This document shows, piece by piece, positions 31,275 through 42,160 of a stretch of 42,160 nt of DNA; the stretch's first letter is position 1, and the number at the start of each line of letters is the position of its first letter. A program made the position numbers and the translations under genes. The stretch is from Tomitella cavernea (GTDB lineage: Bacteria > Actinomycetota > Actinomycetes > Mycobacteriales > Mycobacteriaceae): assembly GCF_016599145.1 (NCBI RefSeq), contig NZ_JAENKO010000041.1, positions 1 through 42,160 of the forward strand. Direction: 5' to 3'. The notes beneath the pieces are model-generated. The model saw only the letters and a list, made by a program, of their open reading frames with translations. It had not been told where the DNA came from and made no database searches.

Positions 31275-32126
31275 ATGCTCAGGGTCGCCGTACCCAACAA
31301 GGGGGCGCTGTCCGAATCGGCCGCCGCCATGCTCGCCGAGGCCGGCTACCGCCGCCGCAGCGACAGCAAGGACCTCACCGTGCTCGACGACGAGCACGAG
31401 GTCGAGTTCTTCTTCCTGCGCCCCAAGGACATCGCCACCTACGTGGGGTCGGGCGAGCTGGACCTGGGGATCACCGGCCGGGACCTGTCCCTGGAATCCG
31501 GCGCCCCGGTGGCCGAGCGGCTCGCCCTGGGCTTCGGCCGCTCCACTTTCCGCTACGCGGCCCCCCGGGGTCGCGAGTGGACCGTCGGCGACCTGGACGG
31601 CGTCCGCATCGCCACCGCGTATCCGAATCTGGTGCGCGCCGACCTGGCCGCGCGCGGCCTGTCCGCCACGGTGATCCCGCTCGACGGGGCCGTGGAGATC
31701 TCCATCCAGCTCGGCGTGGCGGACCTCATCGCCGACGTCGTCGGGTCCGGACGCACCCTGCGTCAGCACGACCTCGCGCCGTTCGGCGAGGTCCTGTGCA
31801 GGTCGGAGGCGGTGCTGATCGGGCGCGACGACGCGTCCGAGGCAGGGGCCGCCGCGCGCGCCCAGCTCACGGCCAGGGTGCAAGGCGTCGTGTATGGACA
31901 GCAGTACGTGCTGCTGGACTACAACTGCCCGCGCGAGCTGCTGGACGAGGCCTCACGAGTCACCCCCGGAGTCGAGTCTCCGACCGTGTCCGACCTGGCC
32001 GAACCCGGCTGGCTCGCCGTGCGCGCCATGGTGCCGCGCAAGGGCATGAACGGGGTCATGGACCAGCTCAAGGCCGTCGGTGCGCGGGCGGTGCTCGCCA
32101 CCGACATCAGGTCCTGCCGCATGTGA
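31275..32126 (+). CDS. hisG: ATP phosphoribosyltransferase, long (regulated) form
   Basis: 283 aa. It catalyses the first step of histidine synthesis, joining PRPP to ATP. AAAGGAA sits about 8 nt before the ATG. Catalytic-domain motifs: [14 protein letters not shown], the D-L-G-I-T-G-R-D segment, and the PRPP loop [22 protein letters not shown]. Residues from about 210 on form the ferredoxin-like C-terminal domain that binds inhibitory histidine, ending in [23 protein letters not shown]. The long form does not need HisZ. Confidence 0.95.
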   Translation: MLRVAVPNKGALSESAAAMLAEAGYRRRSDSKDLTVLDDEHEVEFFFLRPKDIATYVGSGELDLGITGRDLSLESGAPVAERLALGFGRSTFRYAAPRGREWTVGDLDGVRIATAYPNLVRADLAARGLSATVIPLDGAVEISIQLGVADLIADVVGSGRTLRQHDLAPFGEVLCRSEAVLIGRDDASEAGAAARAQLTARVQGVVYGQQYVLLDYNCPRELLDEASRVTPGVESPTVSDLAEPGWLAVRAMVPRKGMNGVMDQLKAVGARAVLATDIRSCRM

Positions 32127-32142
32127 GCCTGCGCGCCGGTGG

Positions 32143-32970
32143 TCAGATGCGGCGGCGCACCAGTAACGATTGCGCGGTACGTGCCACCGGTCCCGCCTCG
32201 TCATGGATGACAGCGGTGCACATGCCCACCCCGTCGGGGCCGACGCTGGACTCCGCGGCGATCCCCAGGCCGACTCCGGGCACGCGGTGGATGTGTACGG
32301 ACATCTCGGTGTTGAGGAACGTCCATTCCCGCGGATCGAGGGTGGCGCCGACACCGTTGGCCGCGTCGATCACGCAGAACATCCGCTCGAGGGGTGTAGG
32401 CTCCTCGCCCGCCACCAGCGCCACTTTCCCGCGCACCCGCACGCGACCCGGCTCCTCGTCCCCGGCGAGTGAGGTCCACTGCCACTCGACCGCGTCGAGG
32501 AACGTGACCACCTCGTGGGCGCCGAAGAAGCCAAACCCCGAATCTGCCGACGGCCGCCCCGCGGGGTATCGGTCGTCCGTGGCCCGCTGCACCATCGCGG
32601 TGTCCTCGGTGGCCATCCGCCAGGCCCGCGCGCTCGCCACCGTCCGGGCCGACCCGTCGGGCATCGGCGCGTCCATCCGCGCCTCGAGCAGTTCGATGGA
32701 GCGCCCCGGCCGAAGCACACGGCTGCGCACCCGGCATTCCGTGACCGGCACCGGGCCCAGCAGCTCCACTGTGACGCGGGCCAGGCGGGCGCCTTCCCGC
32801 GGGTGGCCGCGTTCCATGGCGCGCACCAACAGAGCGGCGGGCGGCGAGCCGTGCTGCATCTCCGTGCTCCACACGCTGCGCGTGTAGTCGGTGGCGGCGA
32901 AGCGTTCGGTCCCGTCGTCCGCGACACCCAGCCGGTGGTAGAAGGCGGAGTCCGCCCCGGAATCGGTCAT
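32143..32970 (-). CDS. Thioesterase-like, double-hotdog (acyl-CoA thioesterase) protein
   Basis: 275 aa from ATG at 32970; a GTG two codons upstream is possible. Two tandem hotdog halves are seen. The first has VWSTEMQHGSPPAALLVRAMER, where the HG-x-P-x-A-LL helix is typical of PF13622-type thioesterases, and RVTVELLGPVPVTECRVRSRVLRPGRSIELLEARM. The second has MFCVIDAANGVGATLDPREWTFLNTEMSVHIHRVPG with the D-x-x-N/G-like active segment and GMCTAVIHDEAGPVARTAQSLLVR. It probably hydrolyses or binds acyl-CoA; the chain is unknown. It is convergent with hisG (16-bp gap), so the shared 3' region may carry overlapping transcripts. Confidence 0.8.
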   Translation of the reverse strand: MTDSGADSAFYHRLGVADDGTERFAATDYTRSVWSTEMQHGSPPAALLVRAMERGHPREGARLARVTVELLGPVPVTECRVRSRVLRPGRSIELLEARMDAPMPDGSARTVASARAWRMATEDTAMVQRATDDRYPAGRPSADSGFGFFGAHEVVTFLDAVEWQWTSLAGDEEPGRVRVRGKVALVAGEEPTPLERMFCVIDAANGVGATLDPREWTFLNTEMSVHIHRVPGVGLGIAAESSVGPDGVGMCTAVIHDEAGPVARTAQSLLVRRRI

Positions 32971-33031
32971 GCGCACCAGTGTGGCCGATGCGGCACGTCG
33001 GCACGCTACGGGCCCGGCCGCCCGCCCGCGA

Positions 33032-34843
<1,812 letters not shown>

Positions 34844-34863
34844 GCGCACAGCGGTCGAGCCGC

Positions 34864-34890
34864 ATCCCCCTCCGCGCGGGCGGCGGGGAT
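34864..34890 (+). terminator. Possible trmI terminator
   Basis: ATCCCCCTCCGC and GCGGCGGGGAT can pair with one mismatch/bulge around a 4-nt loop, about 20 bp after the trmI stop. No U-tract. Confidence 0.4.
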
Positions 34891-34938
34891 CCGGGACACG
34901 CTTTGCGCCGGTAACCGCCGCCGACGCCGTCATCCCGG

Positions 34939-34944
34939 TAGCGT
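34939..34944 (+). promoter_or_regulatory. Possible -10 element for mpa
   Basis: TAGCGT lies in the 278-bp trmI-mpa gap, which would give a 5' leader of about 170 nt. I see no convincing -35 and nothing else in this gap except the hairpin near 34864. Confidence 0.25.
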
Positions 34945-35121
34945 TGGAGGCACAACGGGTTCGGTGCCGCAGCGCGGCCTCCGTAGGCGCCGGGACGCGC
35001 TTCCCCGCAGGTTCACCCGCGGGCGGCGGCCCGGTGACCGGGCAGCCGGTGCTGCGGGGCGGTCCGATCGTCGACGGCGGCGCCCGTGCGGGTCCGCCGC
35101 CGTCCGCAGAGGGAGGACGTC

Positions 35122-36816
35122 ATGACAGCACCAGGGAACGGCGCGGGCGCGAATGCGCCGCACGGCGACGGATCCGATCAGGATTTCGAACGTCGCATCG
35201 CCGCGCTCACCACGCGCAACACCAAGCTCGCCGAGCTGCTCAAGGAGGCGCGCACCCAGCTCGTCGCCCTGCGCGAGGAGGTGGACCGGCTCGGGCAGCC
35301 GCCCAGCGGGTTCGGCGTGCTCGTCGGATCCGTCGATGACGAGGCCGCCGACGTCTTCACCTCCGGACGGCGGATGCGCCTCACGCTGTCACCCAACCTG
35401 GACGCGTCGACGCTGCGCCGCGGTCAGAGCCTTCGGCTCAACGAGGCCCTCACCGTGGTGGAGGCCTGCGATTTCGAACAGGTCGGCGAGATCTGCACCC
35501 TGCGTGAGGTGCTCGACGACGGTCACCGCGCGCTGGTCGTGGGCCATGCGGACGAGGAACGCATCGTGTGGCTGGCGGATCCGCTGCTGGAGAGCCCGCT
35601 GGGCGAGTACGGCGAACGCAAGCCGCTGCGCGCCGGCGACTCCCTCATCGTCGACACCAAGGCCGGCTACGCCTTCGCCCGCGTCCCCAAGGCGGAGGTC
35701 GAGGACCTGCTGCTCGAGGAGGTGCCGGACGTCGACTACACCGCCATCGGCGGGCTGGGACGGCAGATCGAGCAGATCCGCGACGCCGTGGAGCTGCCCT
35801 TCCTGCACGGCGACCTGTTCCGCGAGTACGCGCTGCGCCCACCCAAGGGGGTGCTGCTCTACGGCCCGCCGGGCTGTGGAAAGACCCTCATCGCCAAGGC
35901 GGTGGCGCACTCCCTGGCCCTCAAGATCGCGGAGTCGCGTGGCAAAGACTCGCGCGAGGTCAAGTCCTACTTCCTCAACATCAAGGGCCCCGAACTGCTC
36001 AACAAGTTCGTCGGCGAGACCGAGCGGCACATCCGGCTGATCTTCCAGCGCGCGCGGGAGAAGGCGTCCGAGGGCACGCCGGTGATCGTGTTCTTCGACG
36101 AGATGGATTCGATCTTCCGCACCCGCGGGTCCGGCGTATCGTCCGACGTGGAGACGACGGTGGTGCCGCAGCTGCTCAGCGAGATCGACGGCGTCGAGGG
36201 CCTGGAGAACGTCATCGTCATCGGTGCGTCCAACCGCGAGGACATGATCGACCCCGCCATCCTGCGGCCGGGCCGCCTGGACGTGAAGATCAAGATCGAG
36301 CGGCCCGACGCCGAGGCCGCGCAGGACATCTTCTCCAAGTACCTCACCGAGGGCCTGCCCATCCACGCCGACGACCTGGCCGAGTTCGGCGGCGACCGGG
36401 CCGCTTGCGTGCACACGATGATCACCCGGGTCGTGGACCGCATGTACGCGGAGAGCGAGGACAACCGCTTCCTCGAGGTCACCTACGCCAACGGCGACAA
36501 GGAGGTCCTGTACTTCAAGGATTTCAACTCGGGTGCCATGATCCAGAACATCGTCGACCGCGCCAAGAAGTACGCCATCAAGGAGGTGCTCGACACCGGC
36601 GCGCCAGGGCTGCGAGTCCAGCATCTGCTGGACTCGATCGTGGACGAGTTCAGCGAGAACGAGGACCTGCCGAACACGACGAACCCGGACGACTGGGCAC
36701 GCATCTCCGGGAAGAAGGGCGAGCGGATCGTGTACATCCGCACGCTCGTGACGGGCAAGTCGTCCAGCGCCAGCCGGGCCATCGACACCGAGACCAGCAC
36801 GGGGCAGTACCTGTGA
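35122..36816 (+). CDS. mpa: Mycobacterial proteasome ATPase (ARC)
   Basis: 564 aa, somewhat shorter than M. tuberculosis Mpa (609). RBS GGAGGA. It forms a hexamer that captures pupylated proteins, unfolds them and feeds PrcBA. Coiled coil at about 18-55 ([26 protein letters not shown]) binds Pup. Two OB domains at about 60-200. AAA domain: Walker A GPPGCGKT (248-255), Walker [11 protein letters not shown] and the arginine-finger region ILRPGRLD. The C-terminus ends in G-Q-Y-L with the penultimate Tyr that docks into the proteasome. The codons for that tail belong to a 17-bp tandem repeat running past the stop. Confidence 0.97.
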   Translation: MTAPGNGAGANAPHGDGSDQDFERRIAALTTRNTKLAELLKEARTQLVALREEVDRLGQPPSGFGVLVGSVDDEAADVFTSGRRMRLTLSPNLDASTLRRGQSLRLNEALTVVEACDFEQVGEICTLREVLDDGHRALVVGHADEERIVWLADPLLESPLGEYGERKPLRAGDSLIVDTKAGYAFARVPKAEVEDLLLEEVPDVDYTAIGGLGRQIEQIRDAVELPFLHGDLFREYALRPPKGVLLYGPPGCGKTLIAKAVAHSLALKIAESRGKDSREVKSYFLNIKGPELLNKFVGETERHIRLIFQRAREKASEGTPVIVFFDEMDSIFRTRGSGVSSDVETTVVPQLLSEIDGVEGLENVIVIGASNREDMIDPAILRPGRLDVKIKIERPDAEAAQDIFSKYLTEGLPIHADDLAEFGGDRAACVHTMITRVVDRMYAESEDNRFLEVTYANGDKEVLYFKDFNSGAMIQNIVDRAKKYAIKEVLDTGAPGLRVQHLLDSIVDEFSENEDLPNTTNPDDWARISGKKGERIVYIRTLVTGKSSSASRAIDTETSTGQYL

Positions 36817-36862
36817 TGGACCAATGCCTGTGATGGGGCAGTACCTGTGATGGAGCGATACC
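36799..36862 (+). repeat. 17-bp tandem repeats spanning the mpa stop codon
   Basis: Units: ACGGGGCAGTACCTGTG (36799-36815, in mpa), ATGGACCAATGCCTGTG (36816-36832), ATGGGGCAGTACCTGTG (36833-36849) and a decayed ATGGAGCGATACC (from 36850). Units 1 and 3 differ by one base. Because 17 is not a multiple of three, each unit shifts frame, and each TGATG junction couples a stop to a new ATG. This makes minigenes encoding MDQCL and MGQYL and then a 22-codon frame. Confidence 0.85.
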
Positions 36863-36915
36863 CGCCCGAAGCCGACGCGACCGCCCGCCCGGCGGACCGC
36901 GGCGGCGGGCGGCGA

Positions 36916-36921
36916 TAGGCT
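36916..36921 (+). promoter_or_regulatory. -10 element of dop, leaderless type
   Basis: TAGGCT, 6 nt, ATG at 36928, with no Shine-Dalgarno. Confidence 0.5.
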
Positions 36922-36927
36922 CGGGCC

Positions 36928-38427
36928 ATGCAGCGCATCATCGGGACCGAGGTCGAGTACGGCATCTCCGCTCCAGGCGAGCACTCCGCCAACCCCATCG
37001 TCACCTCCACGCAGGCGGTGCTCGCCTACGGCGCTGCCACAGGAATGCCGCGGGCGCGCGGCACCCGGTGGGACTACGAGGTGGAGTCGCCGCTGCGCGA
37101 CGCCCGCGGGTTCGACCTTGGGCGCAGCCGCGGCCCGGCGCCCGTCATCGACTCGGACGAGGTGGGCGCGGCCAACCTCATCCTCACCAACGGCGCGCGA
37201 CTGTACGTGGACCACGCGCACCCGGAATACTCCGCGCCCGAGGTGCTCGACCCGCTGGACGCCGTCATCTGGGACAAGGCGGGCGAACGGGTCATGGAGG
37301 CCGCCGCCCGGTACGCGGCGAGCGTGCCCGGCACGCCGCGCCTGCAGTTGTACAAGAACAACGTCGACGGCAAAGGCGCGTCCTACGGCACGCACGAGAA
37401 CTACCTCATGCGCCGCGACACCGATTTCACCGACATCGCGGTGGGGCTGATCCCGTTCTTCGTCTCACGCCAGGTGATCTGCGGCTCCGGGCGGGTGGGC
37501 CTGGGCCAGTCCGGCGAGGAGCCGGGATTCCAGCTTTCCCAGCGCGCCGACTACATCGAGGTGGAGATCGGGCTGGAGACCACGCTCAAGCGCGGCATCA
37601 TCAACACCCGCGACGAGCCCCACGCCGATTCCGCGAAGTACCGTCGCCTGCACGTCATCGTCGGCGACGCGAACCTCGCCGAGACCGCCACCTACCTCAA
37701 GGTGGGCAGCACGGCCCTGGTGCTGGACCTCATCGAAGCCGGCGTGGGCCTGGCCGACCTGCAGCTGGCTGCCCCGGTGCAGGCCATCCATGCCATCAGC
37801 CACGACCCCACGCTGCGCACACGCGTGGATCTGTCGGACGGCCGCCGGCTCACCGGCATCGAACTCCAACGCGAATACCACCGGCGGGCGGCCGAGTTCT
37901 GCGCCCGCCACGCGCCCGACGACGCGCGCGCCGCCGACGTGCTCGAGCAGTGGGCGCAGGTGCTCGACCTCCTCGACGAGGATCCGATGCTGTGCGCCGA
38001 CCGCCTCGATTGGCCCGCGAAGCTGCGCCTTCTCGACGGTTTCCGGCAGCGGGAGGGGCTCGGATGGTCTGCGCCGCGGCTGCACCTGGTGGACCTGCAG
38101 TACTCCGACGTCCGCCTGGACAAGGGTCTGTACAACCGACTCGTCGCGCGCGGGTCGATGCGGCGCCTCGTCGCCGAGGAGCAGGTCCTGCACGCGGTCG
38201 GCAACCCGCCCACGGACACCCGTGCGTACTTCCGCGGTGAGTGCCTGCGACGGTTCGGTGCGGACATCACCGCGGCCAGCTGGGACTCGCTCATCTTCGA
38301 TGTGGGAGGGGAGTCGCTGGTGCGCATCCCGACGATGGAGCCGCTGCGCGGGACCCGTGCGCACGTGGGCGCACTGCTCGACACGGCGACGACCGCGCGC
38401 GAGCTGGTCGACTCGCTGACGTCGTAG
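36928..38427 (+). CDS. dop: Pup deamidase/depupylase
   Basis: 499 aa. It deamidates the C-terminal Gln of Pup to Glu and removes Pup from substrates. Glutamine-synthetase-like carboxylate-amine ligase fold: [11 protein letters not shown] with metal ligand Glu8, and [14 protein letters not shown] with the catalytic Asp95 (same number as in M. tuberculosis Dop). The Dop-specific loop lies at about 40-80 ([24 protein letters not shown]...), which distinguishes it from PafA. Further conserved segments are [31 protein letters not shown] and [13 protein letters not shown]. It precedes pup, as in mycobacteria. Confidence 0.97.
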   Translation: MQRIIGTEVEYGISAPGEHSANPIVTSTQAVLAYGAATGMPRARGTRWDYEVESPLRDARGFDLGRSRGPAPVIDSDEVGAANLILTNGARLYVDHAHPEYSAPEVLDPLDAVIWDKAGERVMEAAARYAASVPGTPRLQLYKNNVDGKGASYGTHENYLMRRDTDFTDIAVGLIPFFVSRQVICGSGRVGLGQSGEEPGFQLSQRADYIEVEIGLETTLKRGIINTRDEPHADSAKYRRLHVIVGDANLAETATYLKVGSTALVLDLIEAGVGLADLQLAAPVQAIHAISHDPTLRTRVDLSDGRRLTGIELQREYHRRAAEFCARHAPDDARAADVLEQWAQVLDLLDEDPMLCADRLDWPAKLRLLDGFRQREGLGWSAPRLHLVDLQYSDVRLDKGLYNRLVARGSMRRLVAEEQVLHAVGNPPTDTRAYFRGECLRRFGADITAASWDSLIFDVGGESLVRIPTMEPLRGTRAHVGALLDTATTARELVDSLTS

Positions 38428-38445
38428 TACACGCACGGGCGGGCC

Positions 38446-38502
38446 GGTGCGCTAACGGTGTGAGAGCTGTTGCGCACCTACGACGCCCGCCATCGGTAGG
38501 GT
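38446..38502 (+). promoter_or_regulatory. Candidate promoter and inverted repeat upstream of pup
   Basis: TAGGGT (38497-38502) is a good -10 with a purine-rich start about 7 nt later; TTGCGC at 38470-38475 is a poorly spaced -35 candidate. GGTGCGC (38446-38452) and GCGCACC (38472-38478) form an inverted repeat with a 19-bp spacer, the right arm covering that -35. Possible operator for the pup-prcB-prcA transcript. Confidence 0.35.
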
Positions 38503-38583
38503 GACAGGTGAGACGGGCGCCGGCCCCCGGGCAGAGGGCCCGGTTCGGCGGCCGATACGGCGCGACACTCCAGGAGGGGCGCG

Positions 38584-38772
38584 ATGGCACAGGAGCAGAC
38601 CAAGCGCGGCGGCGGCGAGGACGACGACGAGGCCGTCACCGGCGGCGCGGGACAGCAGCAGAGCACTGCGTCCGTGGACGACACGGACGACCTCCTCGAC
38701 GAGATCGACGACGTCCTGGAGGAGAACGCCGAAGACTTCGTCCGCGCATACGTGCAGAAGGGCGGCCAATGA
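38584..38772 (+). CDS. pup: Prokaryotic ubiquitin-like protein Pup
   Basis: 62 aa. RBS CCAGGAGGGG. The N-terminal half is disordered and polar ([18 protein letters not shown]), the part that threads into Mpa. The C-terminal half ([31 protein letters not shown], shown in two parts: [19 protein letters not shown] then [12 protein letters not shown]) forms a helix on the Mpa coiled coil. It ends in GGQ, so deamidation by Dop is required before PafA can attach it. Its TGA overlaps the prcB ATG by 4 bp. Confidence 0.97.
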   Translation: MAQEQTKRGGGEDDDEAVTGGAGQQQSTASVDDTDDLLDEIDDVLEENAEDFVRAYVQKGGQ

Positions 38773-39668
38773 TCCCGGGCGGGTGGGACGGCCCGGGCCT
38801 GCCCGGATTCGGCGTCGCCGGCACCGGCCACCCGCGCCGCACCGTGCGCCCGGACGCGCCGTCTTCGGACATGTCCTCGTTCGCCGAGCATCTGCGCCTG
38901 TTCAACCCCGAACTGCTGCCCGGTCACGGCCCGCAGGCCGCGGCCACGCAGGCCGGGGCGGCACCGTCGGTGCCGCACGGCACCACGATCGTCGCGCTCG
39001 CCCACACCGAGGGCGTGGTCATCGCCGGCGACCGGCGGGCCACCATGGGGAATCTCATCGCCAGCCGCGACATCGAGAAGGTCTTCGTCACCGACGCCTA
39101 CTCGGCGGTGGGGATCGCCGGCACTGCGGGCGTCGCGATCGAGCTGGTACGGCTGTTCGCGGTGGAACTCGAACACTACGACAAGATCGAGGGCATGCCG
39201 CTGACCTTCGACGGCAAAGCCAACCGCCTCGCCACGATGGTGCGCGGCAACCTCGGTGCCGCGATGCAAGGGCTGGCCGTCGTCCCGCTGTTCGTCGGGT
39301 ACGACACCGCGGTGGGCGATCCCGCCCGCGCCGGCCGCATCGTCTCCTACGACGTCGCCGGGGGCCGCTACGAGGAGCACGCCGGCTACCACGCCGTCGG
39401 GTCGGGTTCGCTGTTCGCCAAGTCGGCGCTCAAACGGATGTACTCGCCCGACGACGCGCCCGAGGCCGCACTGCGCAAGGCCGTCGAGGCCCTCTACGAC
39501 GCCGCGGACGATGATTCGGCCACCGGCGGGCCCGACGCCACCCGGGGCGTGTACCCCACGGCGATCTCGGTGACCGTCGACGGCGCCCAGGCCGTGCCCG
39601 CGGACCGGATCGAGGCCGCCGCCGCCACGGTGATCGACGACCGCACCCGCCGGGCCGGACGGGCCTGA
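38769..39668 (+). CDS. prcB: Proteasome beta subunit (catalytic)
   Basis: 299 aa precursor. Propeptide of 71 residues ending HG, then the nucleophile Thr72 ([21 protein letters not shown]), so mature PrcB is about 228 aa. The catalytic Asp17 (GDRR) and Lys33 (RDIEKVF) counterparts, in mature numbering, are present, as is [15 protein letters not shown]. It assembles with PrcA as the 20S core. Start is the ATG coupled to pup by the ATGA overlap; the open frame upstream runs through pup out of frame and is not used. Confidence 0.97.
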   Translation: MIPGGWDGPGLPGFGVAGTGHPRRTVRPDAPSSDMSSFAEHLRLFNPELLPGHGPQAAATQAGAAPSVPHGTTIVALAHTEGVVIAGDRRATMGNLIASRDIEKVFVTDAYSAVGIAGTAGVAIELVRLFAVELEHYDKIEGMPLTFDGKANRLATMVRGNLGAAMQGLAVVPLFVGYDTAVGDPARAGRIVSYDVAGGRYEEHAGYHAVGSGSLFAKSALKRMYSPDDAPEAALRKAVEALYDAADDDSATGGPDATRGVYPTAISVTVDGAQAVPADRIEAAAATVIDDRTRRAGRA

Positions 39669-39736
39669 GCGAGGCCGCACATCCGCACCCCCGCGACCAG
39701 CACAGCGACGAAGAACGCCAGGACGGAGCCGCCCCC

Positions 39737-40552
39737 ATGACCATGCCCTATTACGCGTCGGCCGAGCAGATCATGCGCGACCGCTCCGACTTGGCGCGCA
39801 AGGGGATCGCCCGGGGCCGGAGCGTGGTGGCGATGACCTACGCGGACGGCGTGGTTCTCGTCGCCGAGAACCCGTCGAAGGCCCTGCACAAGGTGAGCGA
39901 GCTCTACGACCGCCTCGCCTTCGCCGCGGTGGGCAAGTACAACGAGTTCGAGAACCTGCGCCGCGCGGGGATCATGCACGCGGACATGCGCGGGTATTCG
40001 TACGACCGTCGCGACGTGACGGGCCGTTCGCTGGCCAACGCCTACGCGCAGACGCTCGGTTCCATCTTCACCGACCATCCCAAACCGTACGAAGTGGAGA
40101 TCTGCGTGGCCGAGGTCGCGCCCGCCGGGTCCGGCGACGCGCCGCAGCTCTACCGGATCACCTACGACGGGTCGATCGTCGACCACTCCACGTTCGTCGT
40201 CATGGGCGGCGCCGCCGAACCGGTCACACGCGAACTGTCGTCCGCGTTCACCGAGGGGATGGACCTCGCCGCCGCTCTGGACACCGCGGTGGGGGCATTG
40301 GAACGGGGGACAGGGGAGACGGACGCCGCCCAGGCGCGCAGCCTCACGGCAGGCGTGATCGAGGTGGGGGTACTCGAGCACCACCGCCCGCGCCGCGCAT
40401 TCCGCCGCGTAGGGGCGGAGGAGATCGCGCGGCTGTTGCCGGCGCGCGCCGCCGGGGGCACCGCCGAAGACCGGCAGGGCACGGCCGGAAACGGTGCAGC
40501 CCCGGCGAGCGGCGGCGACGCGGCCGGTGGCGGCGCGGACGAGACCGGATAG
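39737..40552 (+). CDS. prcA: Proteasome alpha subunit
   Basis: 271 aa. It forms the outer, gating rings of the 20S core. Opening [39 protein letters not shown] is typical of PrcA, with the gate octapeptide region at the N-terminus; ATG at 39743 is an alternative start. [29 protein letters not shown] and [20 protein letters not shown] are conserved. A C-terminal 35-residue tail is Gly/Ala/Asp-rich and disordered. It lies 68 bp after prcB, with no terminator between. Confidence 0.96.
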   Translation: MTMPYYASAEQIMRDRSDLARKGIARGRSVVAMTYADGVVLVAENPSKALHKVSELYDRLAFAAVGKYNEFENLRRAGIMHADMRGYSYDRRDVTGRSLANAYAQTLGSIFTDHPKPYEVEICVAEVAPAGSGDAPQLYRITYDGSIVDHSTFVVMGGAAEPVTRELSSAFTEGMDLAAALDTAVGALERGTGETDAAQARSLTAGVIEVGVLEHHRPRRAFRRVGAEEIARLLPARAAGGTAEDRQGTAGNGAAPASGGDAAGGGADETG

Positions 40553-40595
40553 CCGCGCTCGCACACGATCTCGCCTTCAGTTCACGTCCGCGCGG

Positions 40596-40601
40596 TAGTG
40601 T
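40596..40601 (+). promoter_or_regulatory. -10 element of pafA, leaderless type
   Basis: TAGTGT, 6 nt, GTG at 40608. Confidence 0.45.
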
Positions 40602-40607
40602 CGGGGT

Positions 40608-41966
40608 GTGCAGCGAAGGATCATGGGCATCGAGACCGAGTACGGGGTCACCTGTACCTTCCACGGGCACCGGCGGCTCAGCCCCGACGAGGTGGCGCGG
40701 TACCTTTTCCGCCGCGTCGTGTCCTGGGGCCGCAGTTCCAATGTGTTCCTCCGCAATGGCGCCCGGTTGTATCTGGACGTGGGGTCGCATCCGGAGTATG
40801 CGACTGCGGAATGCGACGGTCTCGATCAGCTCGTCACCCACGACCGTTCGGGGGAGATCATCCTCGGGCAGCTTCTCGACGACGCGGAGTCGCGCCTTCA
40901 GGACGAAGGGATCGGCGGCGACATCTACCTGTTCAAAAACAACACCGACTCCGCCGGCAACTCCTACGGCTGCCACGAGAACTACCTCATCGCCCGGGCG
41001 GGTGAGTTCTCCCGGATCTCCGACGTGCTGCTGCCGTTCCTCGTCACCCGCCAGCTGATCTGCGGCGCGGGCAAGGTGCTGCAGACCCCCAAGTCGGCTT
41101 CGCTGTGCCTGAGCCAGCGCGCCGAGCACATCTGGGAGGGCGTCTCCTCTGCCACCACCCGGTCCCGGCCGATCATCAACACCCGCGACGAGCCGCATGC
41201 CGACGCCGACCGGTACCGTCGGCTGCACGTGATCGTCGGCGATTCCAACATGTCCGAGACGACGACGCGCCTCAAGGTCGGCACCGTGAACCTGGTCCTC
41301 GAGATGATCGAGGCGGGTGTCGCGTTTCGCGACTTCGCGTTGGACAACCCCATCCGGGCCATCCGTGAGATCAGCCACGACCTCACCGGCACGCACCCGG
41401 TGCGGCTGGCCGGGGGCAGGCACGCCAGCGCGCTCGACGTGCAACGGCATTACCATGAGCGCGCCGTGGCCTTTCTTGCCGACCGCGCACCCGACGCGGA
41501 GCTCGACGCGGTCGTCGACCTGTGGGGCCGCATGCTCGACGCGGTCGAATCGGACGATTTCGGAAAGGTGGACACCGAGGTCGACTGGGTCATCAAACGC
41601 AAACTGTTCGAGCGATATCAGAATCGGTACGGCATTTCGCTCGCAGACCCCAAGATCGCGCAACTCGACCTCGCTTACCACGACATCAAACGCGGCCGCG
41701 GCGTATTCAACCTGCTGGAGGGCAAGGGTCTGGCCGCCCGGATCACCGAACCGGAAGATGTCGACGCGGCGGTGGAGACCCCGCCGCACACCACGCGCGC
41801 GCGGCTGCGCGGCCGGTTCATCGCCGCCGCCCAGGACGCCGACCGCGACTTCACCGTCGACTGGGTGCACCTCAAGATCAACGACCAGGCCCAGCGCACC
41901 GTGCTGTGCAAGGACCCGTTCCTCGCGGTCGACGAGCGGGTCGACCGCCTCATCGCCGCAATGTGA
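40608..41966 (+). CDS. pafA: Pup-protein ligase
   Basis: 452 aa, usual length. It phosphorylates the C-terminal Glu of Pup with ATP and joins it to substrate lysines. Same fold as Dop but without the Dop loop: [11 protein letters not shown] with Glu9, [14 protein letters not shown] with the catalytic Asp57, [49 protein letters not shown] (read as two adjoining motifs), and the C-terminal [20 protein letters not shown] that helps bind Pup. GTG start. Where I would expect pafB/pafC downstream, an ISL3-type element appears 70 bp after the stop. Confidence 0.96.
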   Translation: MQRRIMGIETEYGVTCTFHGHRRLSPDEVARYLFRRVVSWGRSSNVFLRNGARLYLDVGSHPEYATAECDGLDQLVTHDRSGEIILGQLLDDAESRLQDEGIGGDIYLFKNNTDSAGNSYGCHENYLIARAGEFSRISDVLLPFLVTRQLICGAGKVLQTPKSASLCLSQRAEHIWEGVSSATTRSRPIINTRDEPHADADRYRRLHVIVGDSNMSETTTRLKVGTVNLVLEMIEAGVAFRDFALDNPIRAIREISHDLTGTHPVRLAGGRHASALDVQRHYHERAVAFLADRAPDAELDAVVDLWGRMLDAVESDDFGKVDTEVDWVIKRKLFERYQNRYGISLADPKIAQLDLAYHDIKRGRGVFNLLEGKGLAARITEPEDVDAAVETPPHTTRARLRGRFIAAAQDADRDFTVDWVHLKINDQAQRTVLCKDPFLAVDERVDRLIAAM

Positions 41967-42035
41967 CCGGCTTGCCCGGTGCCCGCGACATTGCCCGGAG
42001 CCCGTCGCACTCCCGCACGGCGCGGGCGGTATGGC

Positions 42036-42160
42036 GGCTCTTCAGCTCTTAGAGTGCGTTGATGCGTGCGGCGAGTTGGCCGGAGTGCAGTAGTGATCGC
42101 AAGATGTAGTGGTCGAGGTTGCGGAAGCCTTGAGCGATGCCGCGTAGGTGTTCCAGGCGG
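42036..42160 (-). mobile_element. End of an ISL3-type insertion sequence (cut by window edge)
   Basis: GGCTCTTCAGCTCTTA at 42036-42051 resembles the GGCTCTTC-type terminal inverted repeat of ISL3 elements and lies exactly at the 3' end of a transposase frame. The rest of the element is outside the window, so the other end and the target duplication cannot be checked. Confidence 0.6.
42049..42160 (-). CDS. ISL3 family transposase, C-terminal fragment
   Basis: The last 36 codons read RLEHLRGIAQGFRNLDHYI-LRSLLHSGQLAARINAL and stop at TAA (42049-42051). R-L-E-x-L-R-G-x-A-x-G-F-R-N-L-x-x-Y is the usual end of ISL3-family DDE transposases. It is incomplete at the window edge. Codon use is visibly less GC-extreme (TTG, CTA, TCA) than in the neighbours, in keeping with acquired DNA. 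Confidence 0.8.
   Translation of the reverse strand, partial: RLEHLRGIAQGFRNLDHYILRSLLHSGQLAARINAL

Noticed and set aside
36928-41966. dop and pafA as a recent tandem duplication
   Set aside because: They are known paralogues with distinct roles. The Dop-specific loop and low overall identity show an old divergence.

Overview
The window is very G+C-rich actinobacterial chromosome. Gene content and order point to the order Mycobacteriales (the Corynebacterium, Gordonia, Dietzia, Tomitella and Mycobacterium relatives). It carries a mycothiol ligase (mshC), a complete Pup-proteasome locus (mpa, dop, pup, prcB, prcA, pafA) and a methylmalonyl-CoA mutase operon. It also follows a gene order that I recall from the Mycobacterium tuberculosis Rv2141c-to-Rv2097c stretch: M20 peptidase, PEBP protein, pyrD, LppL, phosphoglycerate-mutase-like, DUF3090, SCO1664 family, mshC, PAC2, metH, hisE, hisG, RecB-like, trmI, mpa, dop, pup, prcBA, pafA. 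I cannot name the genus from the sequence alone.

Layout. 1-1626: a membrane-protein fragment coupled to a SatD-like HTH protein, and a TVP38/TMEM64 membrane protein, all on the minus strand. 1759-6955: mutA-mutB-meaB, one coupled operon closed by a strong terminator. 7294-7379: tRNA-Leu(GAG). 7680-9660: M20 metallopeptidase and PEBP protein. 9681-12375 (minus): lppL-like lipoprotein, pyrD and an NTF2-like protein, joined by ATGA overlaps. 12642-16802: a small acidic protein and a two-gene heterodimeric ABC exporter. 16754-20509 (minus): a heme uptake and degradation operon, hmuO-hmuT-hmuU-hmuV, every junction overlapping by 4 bp. It is divided by a DtxR/IdeR-type iron box from a divergent gene for a secreted, membrane-anchored neocarzinostatin-fold protein. 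21382-24865: aldo/keto reductase-like protein, then a phosphatase, DUF3090 and SCO1664-family cluster. 24975-32970: mshC, PAC2, metH, hisE, hisG and a thioesterase. 33032-41966: RecB-like nuclease, TrmI and the Pup-proteasome genes. 42036-42160: the terminal end of an ISL3-type insertion sequence, cut by the window edge.

How the parts work together. MutAB with its G-protein chaperone MeaB and the B12-dependent MetH make two cobalamin-dependent reactions. HmuTUV imports heme and HmuO opens it, under probable iron control. Dop and PafA prepare and attach Pup, Mpa unfolds pupylated proteins, and PrcBA degrades them. Many genes here have a TANNNT hexamer placed 6-7 nt before the start codon, the signature of leaderless transcripts.

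The most interesting unexplained items are: the neocarzinostatin-like anchored protein sharing an iron box with heme uptake; a 17-bp tandem repeat that copies the codons for the Mpa C-terminal tail and creates a chain of TGATG-linked minigenes; a 30-bp perfect palindrome between divergent genes; an aldo/keto reductase that lacks two catalytic residues; and an in-frame 15-bp tandem repeat in the SCO1664-family gene.
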